Under the pieces are notes generated by a model, which did not search any database, was not told the origin of the DNA, and was given only the letters and a program-made list of their open reading frames with translations. From assembly GCA_018058095.1 (NCBI GenBank), contig JAGPCO010000002.1, forward strand, positions 1-64,000: a stretch of 64,000 bases of DNA, in the 5' to 3' direction. The position numbers and the translations under genes were made by a program. Position 1 is the stretch's first letter, and each line of letters starts with the position of its first letter. This stretch comes from Kofleriaceae bacterium. Lineage in GTDB: Bacteria; Myxococcota_A; Polyangia; Haliangiales; Haliangiaceae. Of this stretch, positions 49,630 to 59,329 are shown one piece after another.

Positions 49630-50835
49630 TCACGGCGCCACCTCGAGCGGCTCGCCATCGATGACCAGGCGATCGCCGCGGATGAGCTGGACCCGGCCGG
49701 CGCCGAGCGGCTCGCCGCCGAACTCGGCGGCGCCGGCCTGGCCACGCCCGAGGTAGGGCCGGCCGCTGGCGAAGACCACGTCACACGCCAGGCCGGCCGC
49801 GTCGAGCGACAGCAGCTCGCCGTCGCCGCCGGCGACCAGCACGGTGCCGCGATCGAGCCCGCCGGTCACGGTCAGGCGCAGGATGGTGGGCTCGCCATCG
49901 GCGACGAAGTCGACCCGGCAGTCCTCGCCCAGGCCGAACGTGCCGGCGCCGACCAGCGGCACCGCGCCCGCCAGCGGCAGCCCGGCCAGCGTCGTGCCGT
50001 TGCGCGAGCCGTCGTCGCGCAGCGTGAAGCGCGGGCCGGGGCCGGCGGCCGGCCCGACCTCGATGACGGCGTGGCTGCGCGAGATGCCGGTGGTGCGCAG
50101 CGGCAGGTCGGCCAGGGCGTCGCGGCCGAGCACCAGGCGCGGCACCGCGCAGGCGATGACCGCGGCCTTGGCGCGCCGGCGCAGCTCGAGCCGACCGCCG
50201 GTGAGCAGGGCGGCCTCGAGCTGGTCGAGCAGGCGCCGGTAGTCGCCCGGGCTGGCGGCGGCGGCCAGGGCGCGCTGCAGGTCGGCCCGGGCGTCGTCGC
50301 GCCGGCCGACCCGCAGGTGGGTCTCGTACTCGGCGAACGCCTCGCGTTCGGCCCGGACGCGGTCGCTCACCGCCTCGTCACGCGCCAGCGCCTGCTCGAG
50401 CCGCTCGACCAGGCCGCCGGCCGAGAAGGCGGCGGCGGCGGCGGTCAGGTCGCCGATCTTCTCGAGCGCGTCGCCGGCGGCGCGGTGGTCGCCGGCGGCG
50501 GCGAGCAGGGCGGCGGCCTCGCGCACCCGCTCGCGGTCGCGCTCGACCGCGATGCCCTCGGCGGTGGCCTTGGCCAGCAGCGCGCGGCCGAGCGCGCCCG
50601 CGGCCTGGCGGCGCAAGGACGGCTCGTCGCCGGCCCAGTGCACCGCGTCGCGCAGCGCGGCGATCTCGGCGCCGCGGTCGACCGCCCGCGCGGCCCGCGC
50701 CAGGTGCATCCGCACCGCGCCCTCGCGATCGCCGGCCAGGCCGTACCGCTCGGCCGCCAGATCGACGTTGCCGGCGGCCTCGGCGGCGACGGCGGAGCGG
50801 AGGTCGCCCGACAGCAGGCGGCGGAGGAAACCCAT
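49630..50835 (-). CDS. FHA-domain protein with TPR-like N-terminus
   Basis: 401 residues. The first ~210 are helical, TPR-like (NVDLAAERYGLAGDREGAVRMHLAR). The FHA domain at about 230-300 has the phosphothreonine-binding marks LVLGRD, ISRSHAVI and DDGSRNGT. A second strand-rich segment to the C-terminus (YLGRGQAGAAEFGGEPLGAGRV) may be a degenerate second FHA. It is cytoplasmic and 19 bases upstream of the kinase, an operonic reader/writer pair. ATG at 50835 is supported by TACACT 10 bases upstream. Confidence 0.9.
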   Translation of the reverse strand: MGFLRRLLSGDLRSAVAAEAAGNVDLAAERYGLAGDREGAVRMHLARAARAVDRGAEIAALRDAVHWAGDEPSLRRQAAGALGRALLAKATAEGIAVERDRERVREAAALLAAAGDHRAAGDALEKIGDLTAAAAAFSAGGLVERLEQALARDEAVSDRVRAEREAFAEYETHLRVGRRDDARADLQRALAAAASPGDYRRLLDQLEAALLTGGRLELRRRAKAAVIACAVPRLVLGRDALADLPLRTTGISRSHAVIEVGPAAGPGPRFTLRDDGSRNGTTLAGLPLAGAVPLVGAGTFGLGEDCRVDFVADGEPTILRLTVTGGLDRGTVLVAGGDGELLSLDAAGLACDVVFASGRPYLGRGQAGAAEFGGEPLGAGRVQLIRGDRLVIDGEPLEVAP

Positions 50836-50845
50836 GGACGCGGCC

Positions 50846-50851
50846 AGTGTA
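50846..50851 (-). promoter_or_regulatory. -10-like TACACT
   Basis: Minus-strand TACACT lies 10 bases before the FHA gene ATG at 50835 and would drive the FHA-kinase operon. Confidence 0.4.
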
Positions 50852-50976
50852 GCGCGGGCGGCGGCGCCGGCGTGGTGGTCCGGGCATCCACGTCGACGCG
50901 CCCCATCGACGCCCTTCCCGACGTGCCGGGCCCGACGTCAACGTGATCGCGATCGTCGACGTGTTCGTGGCCGCCC

Positions 50977-51079
50977 CCGTGGCCGTGGCCGTGCACCTCA
51001 ACGGGAACGACACCGTGGTGGTGGACGATCCCCGTGTCCGCCCACGCCCACGACCACGGCCACGGCCACGGCCACGGCC
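50977..51079. repeat. GGCCAC hexamer arms forming a large hairpin
   Basis: CCGTGGCCGTGGCCGTG (50977-50993) is the perfect reverse complement of CACGGCCACGGCCACGG at 51055-51071, within a run of tandem CCACGG units (51054-51079). The arms enclose about 60 nt. The 267-bp space between the FHA gene and the 3' end of the gene at 51103 holds nothing else that looks coding. Confidence 0.6.
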
Positions 51080-51102
51080 CGGAGGCGCCGGTCGCGCGCT
51101 CG

Positions 51103-52956
51103 CTACTCGAGCGCTTGCCCGAACCGGGCCTGGTAGTCGATCCGGAGCTGGGCCAGCTCGGCGTCGCGCTGGCCACGCGCCAGCGCCTTGCCGAGCGCGC
51201 GCCAGGCCTGACCCAGATCGGGGTCGCTGGCGATGGCGCCGCGCAGGTGGGCCAGCCCGGGGTCGAGCTTGGCGCCGCCGGTGACGCCGCGCAGGGCGAT
51301 GATGCCGAGCAGGTAACGCGGCCACGACGCGTCGGGGTAGATGGCCAGCGCGCGCTCGCACTCGGCCTTGGCCTGGGCGATGCGGTTCTTGCGCAGCTCG
51401 AGGTCACATAGCGCGCCGCCCGGGCCGGCCGCCTTGGGCCAGCGCTTGCGCGCGGCGGCGATGGCCTTGGCCGCCTCGGCCAGCTTGTCCTTGTAGATGA
51501 GCTCGAGCGCGCCGCGCACCGCGGCCACCAGCTCGCCCTCGTCGGCCGGCGCCACCGCGCCCGGGGTCACGCCGTAACGCACGCGCTGGGTGCGCGCGGT
51601 CAGGGCGATGGGGTGATCGGCGCGGCCGGTGTTGATGGCCGCGCGCTCGGCCAGGCTGAGCGCGCCGAGCTGGGCGTAGGCGTCGGCCAGCGCGGCCCAG
51701 CCGCGCGGCGGGTCGGCGCTGGCGACCACCTTGGGCTCGGCCGCGGCCAGCTCGGCCAGCGCGCCGGCCTTGTCCTGGTGGGCGGCCAGCGCGCCGGCCA
51801 GGAGCAGGTGCGGTCGGGCGTCGCCGCCGGCGAGCGCGGTGACCCGGCGGCACCGCTGCAGCGCGGTGTCGGGCAGCGCGGCGTCGGCCGGCGCCGCGCG
51901 CAGCGCGAGCTCGCAGTCGAGCAGGCGCAGGCTGGCCTGGGCCGGGTAGGCGGCGAGCAGCGGCTCGAGCTCGGCCGCGGCCTCGGCCAGCTTGCCGCCG
52001 CGGGCCAGGGCCTGGGCGCGCTGGAACTGGTCGTAGATCTCCGTCGGCACGTCGCTGGCCGCCTTGCCGGCGCGAGCGGCGTCGATGATCGCCCGCAGCT
52101 GGATCACCACGTCGTCGTGATCGCGCTCGACCCAGCCGCCCCAGGCCGAGGCCTCGATCGATCCGAGCATGGCGCTGGCCAGCTCGGCCCCGGCGGCGTC
52201 GGCGCTGCGCACGCGCGCGTCGGCGCCGAGCTGGACCACGGCGCGGTTGCGGTCGGACAGGCCGGCCTGGCTCGGCGCGTACGCCGTCGCCATCAGCCAC
52301 GCCGGGTCGGTCTCGGTGATGGCGCCGAGCGAGCGCAGGAGGTGGTGCAGCAGGACCACGGCCTGCTTGTGTCGCCGGTGTGCGCCCAGGACCTCGCCCC
52401 GCGCCGCCGGCTTCACGCCGGCGACCCGCGCCGCCAGCACCTCGGTCTCGACGGCGTCGCCCCACGCTCGCACCACCACGTGTTTACCCAGCAGCGCGCT
52501 CTCGCCGAGCGCGACCTGGGCCGCGGTCGGCTTGTCGGGGCCGTCGACCACGCCGATGACCCAGGCCGCGCCGGCGCCAGGGTCGGTCGCGGCCAGCTCG
52601 GCGCGAGCGCCGCCGAGGTCGCCGCGCCGGTCCCAGTCCTTGATCTCGGTCACCTCCAGCTGGATCCCGACCAGCTGGGCCAGGAACTGGCTGGCGTAGT
52701 CGACCTCGTCGACGATGCGCTCGCGCCAGCCGGTGCGGGCCCGCACCTCGGGCGCGGCCCACACCCGCACCGTCAGCGGGCGCGGCTCACCGGCACGTGG
52801 CTCCGGCACCTCGAGGGTGACCGGCACCGCCGCCCCGATCTCGTCGCGCTCGGTCTCCGTGCTGGTGGAGAGCGACGGCCCGCAGCCCGGCCCGGCCAGC
52901 GCGGCGATCAGCAGGGCGAGGCGAGCGGGCCACGAGCGGAGCCGGGAGGTGCACAC
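51103..52956 (-). CDS. lipoprotein with degenerate metzincin-like domain and TPRs
   Basis: 617 residues from a GTG at 52956. Signal with lipobox LAGPGC. The N-terminal ~230 residues follow a metzincin-like plan (VRVWAAPEVRARTGWRERIV, LVGIQLEVTEIKDW), but the helix that should hold HExxH reads LLHHLLRSLGA, that is His204-His205-Leu-Leu-Arg208, so the catalytic Glu and second His are gone. About 300-600 are TPR-like repeats (KLAEAAAELEPLLAAYP; RALAIYPDASWPRYLLGIIAL). Probably a non-enzymatic envelope scaffold. Separated from the FHA-kinase genes by a large hairpin. Confidence 0.75.
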   Translation of the reverse strand: MCTSRLRSWPARLALLIAALAGPGCGPSLSTSTETERDEIGAAVPVTLEVPEPRAGEPRPLTVRVWAAPEVRARTGWRERIVDEVDYASQFLAQLVGIQLEVTEIKDWDRRGDLGGARAELAATDPGAGAAWVIGVVDGPDKPTAAQVALGESALLGKHVVVRAWGDAVETEVLAARVAGVKPAARGEVLGAHRRHKQAVVLLHHLLRSLGAITETDPAWLMATAYAPSQAGLSDRNRAVVQLGADARVRSADAAGAELASAMLGSIEASAWGGWVERDHDDVVIQLRAIIDAARAGKAASDVPTEIYDQFQRAQALARGGKLAEAAAELEPLLAAYPAQASLRLLDCELALRAAPADAALPDTALQRCRRVTALAGGDARPHLLLAGALAAHQDKAGALAELAAAEPKVVASADPPRGWAALADAYAQLGALSLAERAAINTGRADHPIALTARTQRVRYGVTPGAVAPADEGELVAAVRGALELIYKDKLAEAAKAIAAARKRWPKAAGPGGALCDLELRKNRIAQAKAECERALAIYPDASWPRYLLGIIALRGVTGGAKLDPGLAHLRGAIASDPDLGQAWRALGKALARGQRDAELAQLRIDYQARFGQALE

Positions 52957-52975
52957 GGCGCGAGGATGGCGCGGG

Positions 52976-53046
52976 CCGGCACCCGGCGCAACGCCGCCGG
53001 CACCAGGCGCGACGCCGCCGGCACCAGGCGCGACGCCGCCGGCCCC
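52976..53046. repeat. 21-bp tandem repeat, about 3.4 units
   Basis: Three consecutive 21-bp units (52976-52996, 52997-53017, 53018-53038), each CCGGCACC(A/C)GGCGC(A/G)ACGCCG, plus a partial fourth to 53046. They fill most of the space between the start of the metzincin-like lipoprotein gene and the stop at 53056. Confidence 0.85.
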
Positions 53047-53055
53047 GCGGGCCGC

Positions 53056-53700
53056 CTACTTCAGGCGGCCGAGCGCTTCGACGCGGTACTTGCCGCTGCG
53101 CGGGACCTGCCAGACCACGTAGTAGTAGGCGCGGTTGACCCGGTCGACGTCGAACTCGACCACCTCGCCCGCGACCTTGCCGGTGGCCTGGAAGTAGGTC
53201 TCGCGGGCGTCGAGCTTGACCGGGGCCTTGGGGTTGAACGTCGCCGGTGGCTTGACGCCGCGGTGGGCGCCGAGGCCGTTGTTGCCGACCAGATCCAGGA
53301 CGACGGGCTGGCCGGTCAGGTTCATGAACACGGCCCGGCTGGCCTCGGCCGCGACGGTGTACGTGCCGGCGAACACGCCGGACACGCCGTCGCCCTTGGG
53401 GATCAGGAGGTAGACGTCGTTGTCCTTGACCTTGGCCGACCACCGCGCCTGCCCGGCGTCGTCGAGCACGCGGATCGTCAGCTGCTTGATGCCCGGTCCG
53501 ACGGAGAACAGGCTCGAGTCGAGGCTGTCGGTGTTGGCCGAGAGGGTGTCGGCCTTGACCGCACCGTTGGGGTAGACCACCTCGACCCGGAGCTCGCCGG
53601 TCGTCGCGTTGTGGACACGCACGTCCGCCAGCGCCGACGACCCGAGGCCCACGAGCGCCCCCACCAGCACGACCGACTTCACCATGATTGCGTTGTTCAT
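53056..53700 (-). CDS. exported hypothetical protein
   Basis: 214 residues with a strong Shine-Dalgarno GAGGAGG ahead of the ATG. Signal peptide (VKSVVLVGALVGLGSSALA) then a beta-rich mature part: DVRVHNATTGELRVEVVYPNG, NDVYLLIPKGDG, AVFMNLTGQPVVLDLVGNN and the end YYYVVWQVPRSGKYRVEALG. No family recognised. It is probably a periplasmic or surface protein. Divergent from the lipoprotein at 53965 across a 264-bp space. The 21-bp tandem repeat lies just past its stop. Confidence 0.68.
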   Translation of the reverse strand: MNNAIMVKSVVLVGALVGLGSSALADVRVHNATTGELRVEVVYPNGAVKADTLSANTDSLDSSLFSVGPGIKQLTIRVLDDAGQARWSAKVKDNDVYLLIPKGDGVSGVFAGTYTVAAEASRAVFMNLTGQPVVLDLVGNNGLGAHRGVKPPATFNPKAPVKLDARETYFQATGKVAGEVVEFDVDRVNRAYYYVVWQVPRSGKYRVEALGRLK

Positions 53701-53930
53701 CGATTCCTCCTCGGGGGAGCGTCAGTGCACCGGCCATGCCAGCGCGGCCCGGCCGTAACCGGCCGCCCCGGCACGTGGCTCGTGCGCCGGGCGTCGCCTG
53801 GGAGGCGACAGCGAGCCCACCGGAGCGACAGGCGCACCGTGGCCCGGCGGTGAGTGGCTTGCCCGGGCCGCCGCTGCTGGCGCCGCGGAGCAAGCGCTGT
53901 GCGCGCCGTCGCGCGCTCGTGCCCGCGGCA

Positions 53931-53958
53931 TTGACTCGAACCGGCGTGCGCGTACCGT
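53931..53958 (+). promoter_or_regulatory. TTGACT-16-TACCGT promoter
   Basis: TTGACT (53931-53936), a 16-base spacer and TACCGT (53953-53958) form the one place where both promoter elements are clear; the ATG follows 6 bases later at 53965. The rest of the 264-bp divergent space (53701-53964) holds no other feature I can name. Confidence 0.55.
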
Positions 53959-53964
53959 CGACGC

Positions 53965-54543
53965 ATGTCGAACCTCCGCTGGCCGTGTGTCCCGCTGGTG
54001 TGCCTGCTGGGCGCGGGTTGCGCGGCCGGCGTCACCGGGGGCCGCCGCGCCGAGTGGTCCATCCCGCCCGCGCTCGCGGTCGGCACCGCGTCGTGGCTGG
54101 TCGCCGGCGTGATCGCCGGCGAGCCGAGCAACCGCCTGGCCGCGACCAGCCCGGCGGCGCTCGCGGCCGGGGTCGCCGGGGCCGCCGCCGGGACCGCCGC
54201 CGGGTACTACTTGATGCCCGACGACGCCAAGGGCCACGGGTTCTCGGCCGGGCTCCCGCTGTCCGGCGCCACCCTGGGGGCGGGGCTGGCCTTCCTCGCC
54301 GCCATCCGCTTCGTGCGCGGCAGCGGCGGTGGCCCGGAGCTCGCCGAGGGGGCGGGCCCCAAGATCCGCCGCGACATGTACCTGGGGGCCGCTGCTGGCC
54401 TGGTGCTGGGCAGCGGCGCCGCGATCCTCATCGGTCGCGTCCGCGCCGGCCGCCAGGACGGCGGCTCGACCGCGGCCAGCGCCGCGGCCGGGACCGCCCT
54501 GAGCGTTGGTCCCGCCGGCCTGAGCGTCTCGGGCCAGTTCTGA
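53965..54543 (+). CDS. hypothetical glycine/alanine-rich lipoprotein
   Basis: 192 residues. Signal with lipobox CLLGAGC (Cys at about 19). The rest is Ala/Gly-rich with several hydrophobic helices (LAVGTASWLVAGVIAG, AAGVAGAAAGTAAGYYLM, LSGATLGAGLAFLAAIRF, LGAAAGLVLGSGAAILIG), so it may embed in a membrane or form glycine-zipper helices. No family recognised. Monocistronic, convergent with rlmN. Confidence 0.62.
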   Translation: MSNLRWPCVPLVCLLGAGCAAGVTGGRRAEWSIPPALAVGTASWLVAGVIAGEPSNRLAATSPAALAAGVAGAAAGTAAGYYLMPDDAKGHGFSAGLPLSGATLGAGLAFLAAIRFVRGSGGGPELAEGAGPKIRRDMYLGAAAGLVLGSGAAILIGRVRAGRQDGGSTAASAAAGTALSVGPAGLSVSGQF

Positions 54544-54560
54544 TCCACCACCTCCGAGCC

Positions 54561-54613
54561 GCGACGGTGGCCGCCCTCGCGCTCGCGCTCGCGCGCGGGA
54601 ACGTCCCCGTCGC
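54561..54613. terminator. GCGACGG hairpin between convergent genes
   Basis: GCGACGG (54561-54567) pairs with CCGTCGC (54607-54613) around a GC-rich loop that includes a CGCGCT triplication. It sits 17 bases past the lipoprotein stop and 54 bases from the rlmN stop. Confidence 0.4.
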
Positions 54614-54667
54614 GGTGACCCGCTGCTAGCCAGGCCTTTACATGTCCCGCGCGCGCTGTGCCGTCGC

Positions 54668-55861
<1,194 letters not shown>

Positions 55862-55952
55862 GGCAGCCGACGGGTACCATGGCCCGGCCGCCTTGCCTAT
55901 CGCCGTGTGGGGCGGGGGTATCTGCGAGAGGGACCGCCCCCGGACGCCAACC

Positions 55953-56759
55953 TCAGAAGCCTCCGAGCGGAAAGGGCCGGGCGGTGCCATGCAGCTCCGT
56001 GCCGCCCGGGAAGCTGGCCTGGAACTCCAGGATCAGCCCGGACAGGTCGGCGTCACCGGTTGGCATCCGCGACAGTCGCACCGTGCCGCTGTTCGCGCAG
56101 ATCGGATCCCGGTGCCATGCCGGTGGACAGGAGTTGTCGTAGACGTCGAAGCTTCGATACGCGCAGACCCTGGCGGTCATCGCGACCGGATCGACCTCGA
56201 TGAAGGGCATCCACGGCAAGCGATTGGTGAGGTTGACGACGAAGGTGACGGTGTCGCGTACGGTCATCTTGAACGGCAGTGACATGCCACACACGGTCTG
56301 ACCTTGTGACGGTTCGTTCGTGATCGGCTCCGGGCCCACGCACTCCAGCGGAACCTCGACCGGAACGGGCCCAAGCGTCACGGCCAGGTTGTGATGCTGG
56401 CCCCGGGTCCAGGGCAGGGTTCCCAGCGGGGTGATGAACGGGTCGACGCCGAACGGGATCGGGGCTTCGACAAAGGGCCGGTTGTCGTGGCAGCAGAGGT
56501 CCTCGGCCGGGCAGTCGCTGGCGACGTAGCCGGTGGCGACGCACCCGGTGAACCACGCGCAATCGGCGCGATCGGGCGAACAGGCGAAGCGAGGCTCGAC
56601 CTGGGCGTTCGGGCTGTCGAGCGCACACTCGGCGAAGTAGTAGCCTCGATAACAGTCGTCGATCGACACGCACGACTCGCCCGCCTGGTCGCACGCTAGG
56701 AGCGGCGCGAAGCAGAATCCGACCAGTAGAGAGGCTCTCGAATAGTCAATTCGCGGCAT
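55953..56759 (-). CDS. lipoprotein, lower-GC island
   Basis: 268 residues from the ATG at 56759, which overlaps the upstream gene by 14 bases. Signal with lipobox PLLAC, then a Cys-rich N-terminal part (CVSIDDCYRGYYFAECALDS, CAWFTGCVATGYVASDCPAEDLCC) and a beta-rich rest (VTFVVNLTNRLPWMPFIEVD). No family recognised. It is last in a three-gene unit with the metzincin-like protein and another lipoprotein. GC content is visibly lower than in flanking genes. Confidence 0.7.
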   Translation of the reverse strand: MPRIDYSRASLLVGFCFAPLLACDQAGESCVSIDDCYRGYYFAECALDSPNAQVEPRFACSPDRADCAWFTGCVATGYVASDCPAEDLCCHDNRPFVEAPIPFGVDPFITPLGTLPWTRGQHHNLAVTLGPVPVEVPLECVGPEPITNEPSQGQTVCGMSLPFKMTVRDTVTFVVNLTNRLPWMPFIEVDPVAMTARVCAYRSFDVYDNSCPPAWHRDPICANSGTVRLSRMPTGDADLSGLILEFQASFPGGTELHGTARPFPLGGF

Positions 56760-58488
56760 TGTATTGCACCCAAGCCTGAGCGTAGTTGTCTGCAGCACCG
56801 AGAAGTGGAGGTCCAATGAACTTGGGACTGCCCGAACAGTGCGTGCCTCCGACGCCGAATCCGCTCGTGGCTCCGACCGCCTTCTGTAGAGTGTAGTAGC
56901 AGTGCCCAGGGTTGTGCCATGCGACAACGAAGGCTGACGCGGAACCAGGTGGGCCCTTGTACACGACAGAAGGGGGACCATACATTGTGTAGCCATTGCC
57001 GTACATGTTGGCGAACGAGAAGTTGACACCGTTGAAGGTGAATTGGACCCATCGCATCGTGTGAGTCCGCTGCCCAGATCCTTCTGCGCCCGCGGTTGCC
57101 CAAACCATAATGCAGTTGTATGAGATGGATGAGTCTCCACAGGCGATACTAGGCGTGTAGGCCGCGCGGTTCTCCGCACCGTTGACAACTGAAATCGACG
57201 TCGAAATGGCCGATCCAGGTGTCGCCGAAGTCAGCAGGATCTCATTGTCGGGCCCGCGGAACACGAACACAAGCTTGCCCGACTTCGGATCGTAAGCTCC
57301 TGTCACGCCGTGTCTGTCCGCCACGATAGCGGATGACACAACCGTCCAGTTACTGGCGCTTGGGGCATAGGCGTAGTGAACAGTCTTGCTGACGTCGGTT
57401 GGATTTTGCCCCAGCGCGAAGAAGGCGAATAGCATTCCAGACTTGTAGCCTGCACCAATCTGTCCATGCTGGGTCCCGTATGAATACGGCGTGCCCCAGT
57501 CTTGAATCTGCGCCGTACTTCGTTCCCATCGATAGAAATGGAGATCTTGTGTTGTCGGGTTAGTTGCAACTATCGGCAACAGAGTGCTGGTCGATGACCA
57601 TGCCGAGCTCCAAATCGGGCCACTCAGAATCGCTGGAGCCGCTAGTGTCGTCCACAGAGAGCCACCTTGACTCTCTCTCCGGAATCGCCCTTTGTTCTCC
57701 CAGCTTCCATACACAGACAGAATCGCATCAAAGTCGCTTCGCTCGAGCTCGTAGAGTTCAGACGTAACACCATGATGCATCTGGCTACAGAAGTCGCCCA
57801 TGCTGCCGTTGTCGATGCACACAGGTGGGATGGTATTGCACGTATCCCAGTGGTCGAATCCCAGCGCGTGAAACAGTTCGCTTGCAATCTGCCCCCCGAA
57901 CCCCTCCCGTTGTTGTGGATTGAAGAAGTTCCAGACAGGTGTCCTCTTGAGTCCACATGTCTGGTTGTCCGTAGCCACAATTCTCATGCCTGTCGCGGGA
58001 CTGCCCTGCTGGAAGTTGCCGCACCCATTTTCGTTCCACCGGACCGCGATCTTGCCAGCACCAGGCAGAGAGAATGGTGGAGTCCCGGCCGGCTCGAAGC
58101 CGGCAAAGCGGAGCGGCGGCATCCCTGAAGGCGCCTGCATCATGAAGCGTTCGAGCATGAACTCGACTTCATTCCGAATCTCAGTATCAGTCCACGCAGT
58201 CCCATCGGGGAACAGCACGTGGTCGTTAAGATCTGGATGAACATAGACAGGGATCTCGGTATAACCGAGCCAATTCCAGCCCTCCGGTATTGCGCACCAC
58301 CAGTCGCCGGCCGCAGCATTCGCCCGCGGAACGCGACTCAGCAAGCAAGCCGCGAGGATCACAAGCGTCGCAAGGAACTTCGCCGGTCGTTGACCGCTAC
58401 TTGGTCCGAGACCCATGGGCTCGACTCGATTCGCTTCTTCGATTGTCAGTCGGGTGATATTGAGGTCGCTGAGTGAGTGCGCCTTCAT
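56746..58488 (-). CDS. exported metzincin-like protein, lower-GC island
   Basis: 580 residues. A signal (FLATLVILAACLLSRVPRANA) starts well in from the N-terminus; an ATG at 58416 would shorten it by 24 residues. The matrixin-like domain (about 60-270) carries SELFHALGFDH, in which Ser203 stands where the first zinc His should be while Glu204, His207 and His213 remain. The C-terminal ~300 residues look like a beta-propeller or lectin-type repeat (LHFYRWERSTAQIQDWG, VHYAYAPSASNWTVVSS). Markedly AT-richer than the genome. It overlaps both neighbours by a few bases. Confidence 0.78.
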   Translation of the reverse strand: MKAHSLSDLNITRLTIEEANRVEPMGLGPSSGQRPAKFLATLVILAACLLSRVPRANAAAGDWWCAIPEGWNWLGYTEIPVYVHPDLNDHVLFPDGTAWTDTEIRNEVEFMLERFMMQAPSGMPPLRFAGFEPAGTPPFSLPGAGKIAVRWNENGCGNFQQGSPATGMRIVATDNQTCGLKRTPVWNFFNPQQREGFGGQIASELFHALGFDHWDTCNTIPPVCIDNGSMGDFCSQMHHGVTSELYELERSDFDAILSVYGSWENKGRFRRESQGGSLWTTLAAPAILSGPIWSSAWSSTSTLLPIVATNPTTQDLHFYRWERSTAQIQDWGTPYSYGTQHGQIGAGYKSGMLFAFFALGQNPTDVSKTVHYAYAPSASNWTVVSSAIVADRHGVTGAYDPKSGKLVFVFRGPDNEILLTSATPGSAISTSISVVNGAENRAAYTPSIACGDSSISYNCIMVWATAGAEGSGQRTHTMRWVQFTFNGVNFSFANMYGNGYTMYGPPSVVYKGPPGSASAFVVAWHNPGHCYYTLQKAVGATSGFGVGGTHCSGSPKFIGPPLLGAADNYAQAWVQYNAAN

Positions 58489-59249
58489 TGGTTCTGATCC
58501 TGGCCATTCTGGCTTGGAGGCAAGGTCATCGTTCGAACTAGATCCCGGACTCCGTCAGCGGACAACTCTGGCCCAGAGTGCAAGACTGCTCTGTCGCTAT
58601 TGGTTAGGTAGATGACGCCTGGACCCGCAAGGTCAGAGTGGTTAAGCAGGTTCACGTCTGCTCGCCGTTCGATGAATAGCAATGCCCGCATTCCTACAGA
58701 TCCCTTCACCGTACTTGAGGTCACCGCCACAGCGTCTCCGTTCCCTGCTCTCTGCAGGACAAGAAACGTCTCCCCGATTGCGTACTCCAAGCCTGCGGCG
58801 TTGCGGAGGTAGGCGTCCAGCCGCCAAGGGGTCCGGACCTCAATACGGTCAAGCGGACCAACTTGCGTTGCTTCGACCACTGCCACAGAATCCGCAGTAC
58901 CGTGCAACAATGACTCGACCAGTGCCTCTGGGCTTACTCGGGGCGAGCCGGCGGCGAGTGACGCACGAAGCGCGCTGTGCTCCCATACAGTGACATCGGG
59001 TGGGGGTTCGACAAAGTAGCCTGGCACGCCCTCGGACTGGCGGGGTGGCGTTCCGTCGGAAGGCCAGGAGAAGTCAGGCGGGTCGAGTACGGTTGCCTGC
59101 TCGACCTGTAGGATCTCAGTTTGGGCAACGTTGTCCATGTCGGGCGCGTCAACGCAAGAACCCAACAGTACTTGACTCGCCAGCAGTGGGATTGCAGGTC
59201 CCGTAACGAGTGCGGAAAGCGTGGGCCACTTGAGGCTGTGCCGAATCAT
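58485..59249 (-). CDS. lipoprotein, lower-GC island
   Basis: 254 residues from the ATG at 59249. Signal with lipobox VLLGSC (Cys at about 32), then a mixed domain without recognised family (EQATVLDPPDFSWPSDGTPP, AVVEATQVGPLDRIEVRTPW, ALLFIERRADVNLLNHSDL). Its stop overlaps the start of the metzincin-like gene (ATGA). First gene of the lower-GC unit. No TAnnnT element was found at its start (CAGGCT is nearest), unlike the host-like genes. Confidence 0.68.
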   Translation of the reverse strand: MIRHSLKWPTLSALVTGPAIPLLASQVLLGSCVDAPDMDNVAQTEILQVEQATVLDPPDFSWPSDGTPPRQSEGVPGYFVEPPPDVTVWEHSALRASLAAGSPRVSPEALVESLLHGTADSVAVVEATQVGPLDRIEVRTPWRLDAYLRNAAGLEYAIGETFLVLQRAGNGDAVAVTSSTVKGSVGMRALLFIERRADVNLLNHSDLAGPGVIYLTNSDRAVLHSGPELSADGVRDLVRTMTLPPSQNGQDQNQ

Positions 59250-59329
59250 GCAGGAAGCCTGCCACGCGTGACCGCACAGTTACAATTGCAATCGACCGAG
59301 CGGTGTGACGGTGGTCAAATCAATAGCCG

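Noticed and set aside
51034-51411. Plus-strand frame beginning with His-Gly repeats
   Set aside because: The HGHG run is just the CCACGG hexamer array translated, and the frame continues antisense into the lipoprotein gene at 51103.
54648-54667. Promoter-like TTTACA motif upstream of nothing
   Set aside because: It lies between convergent 3' ends, so there is no gene for it to drive; chance AT-rich stretch.
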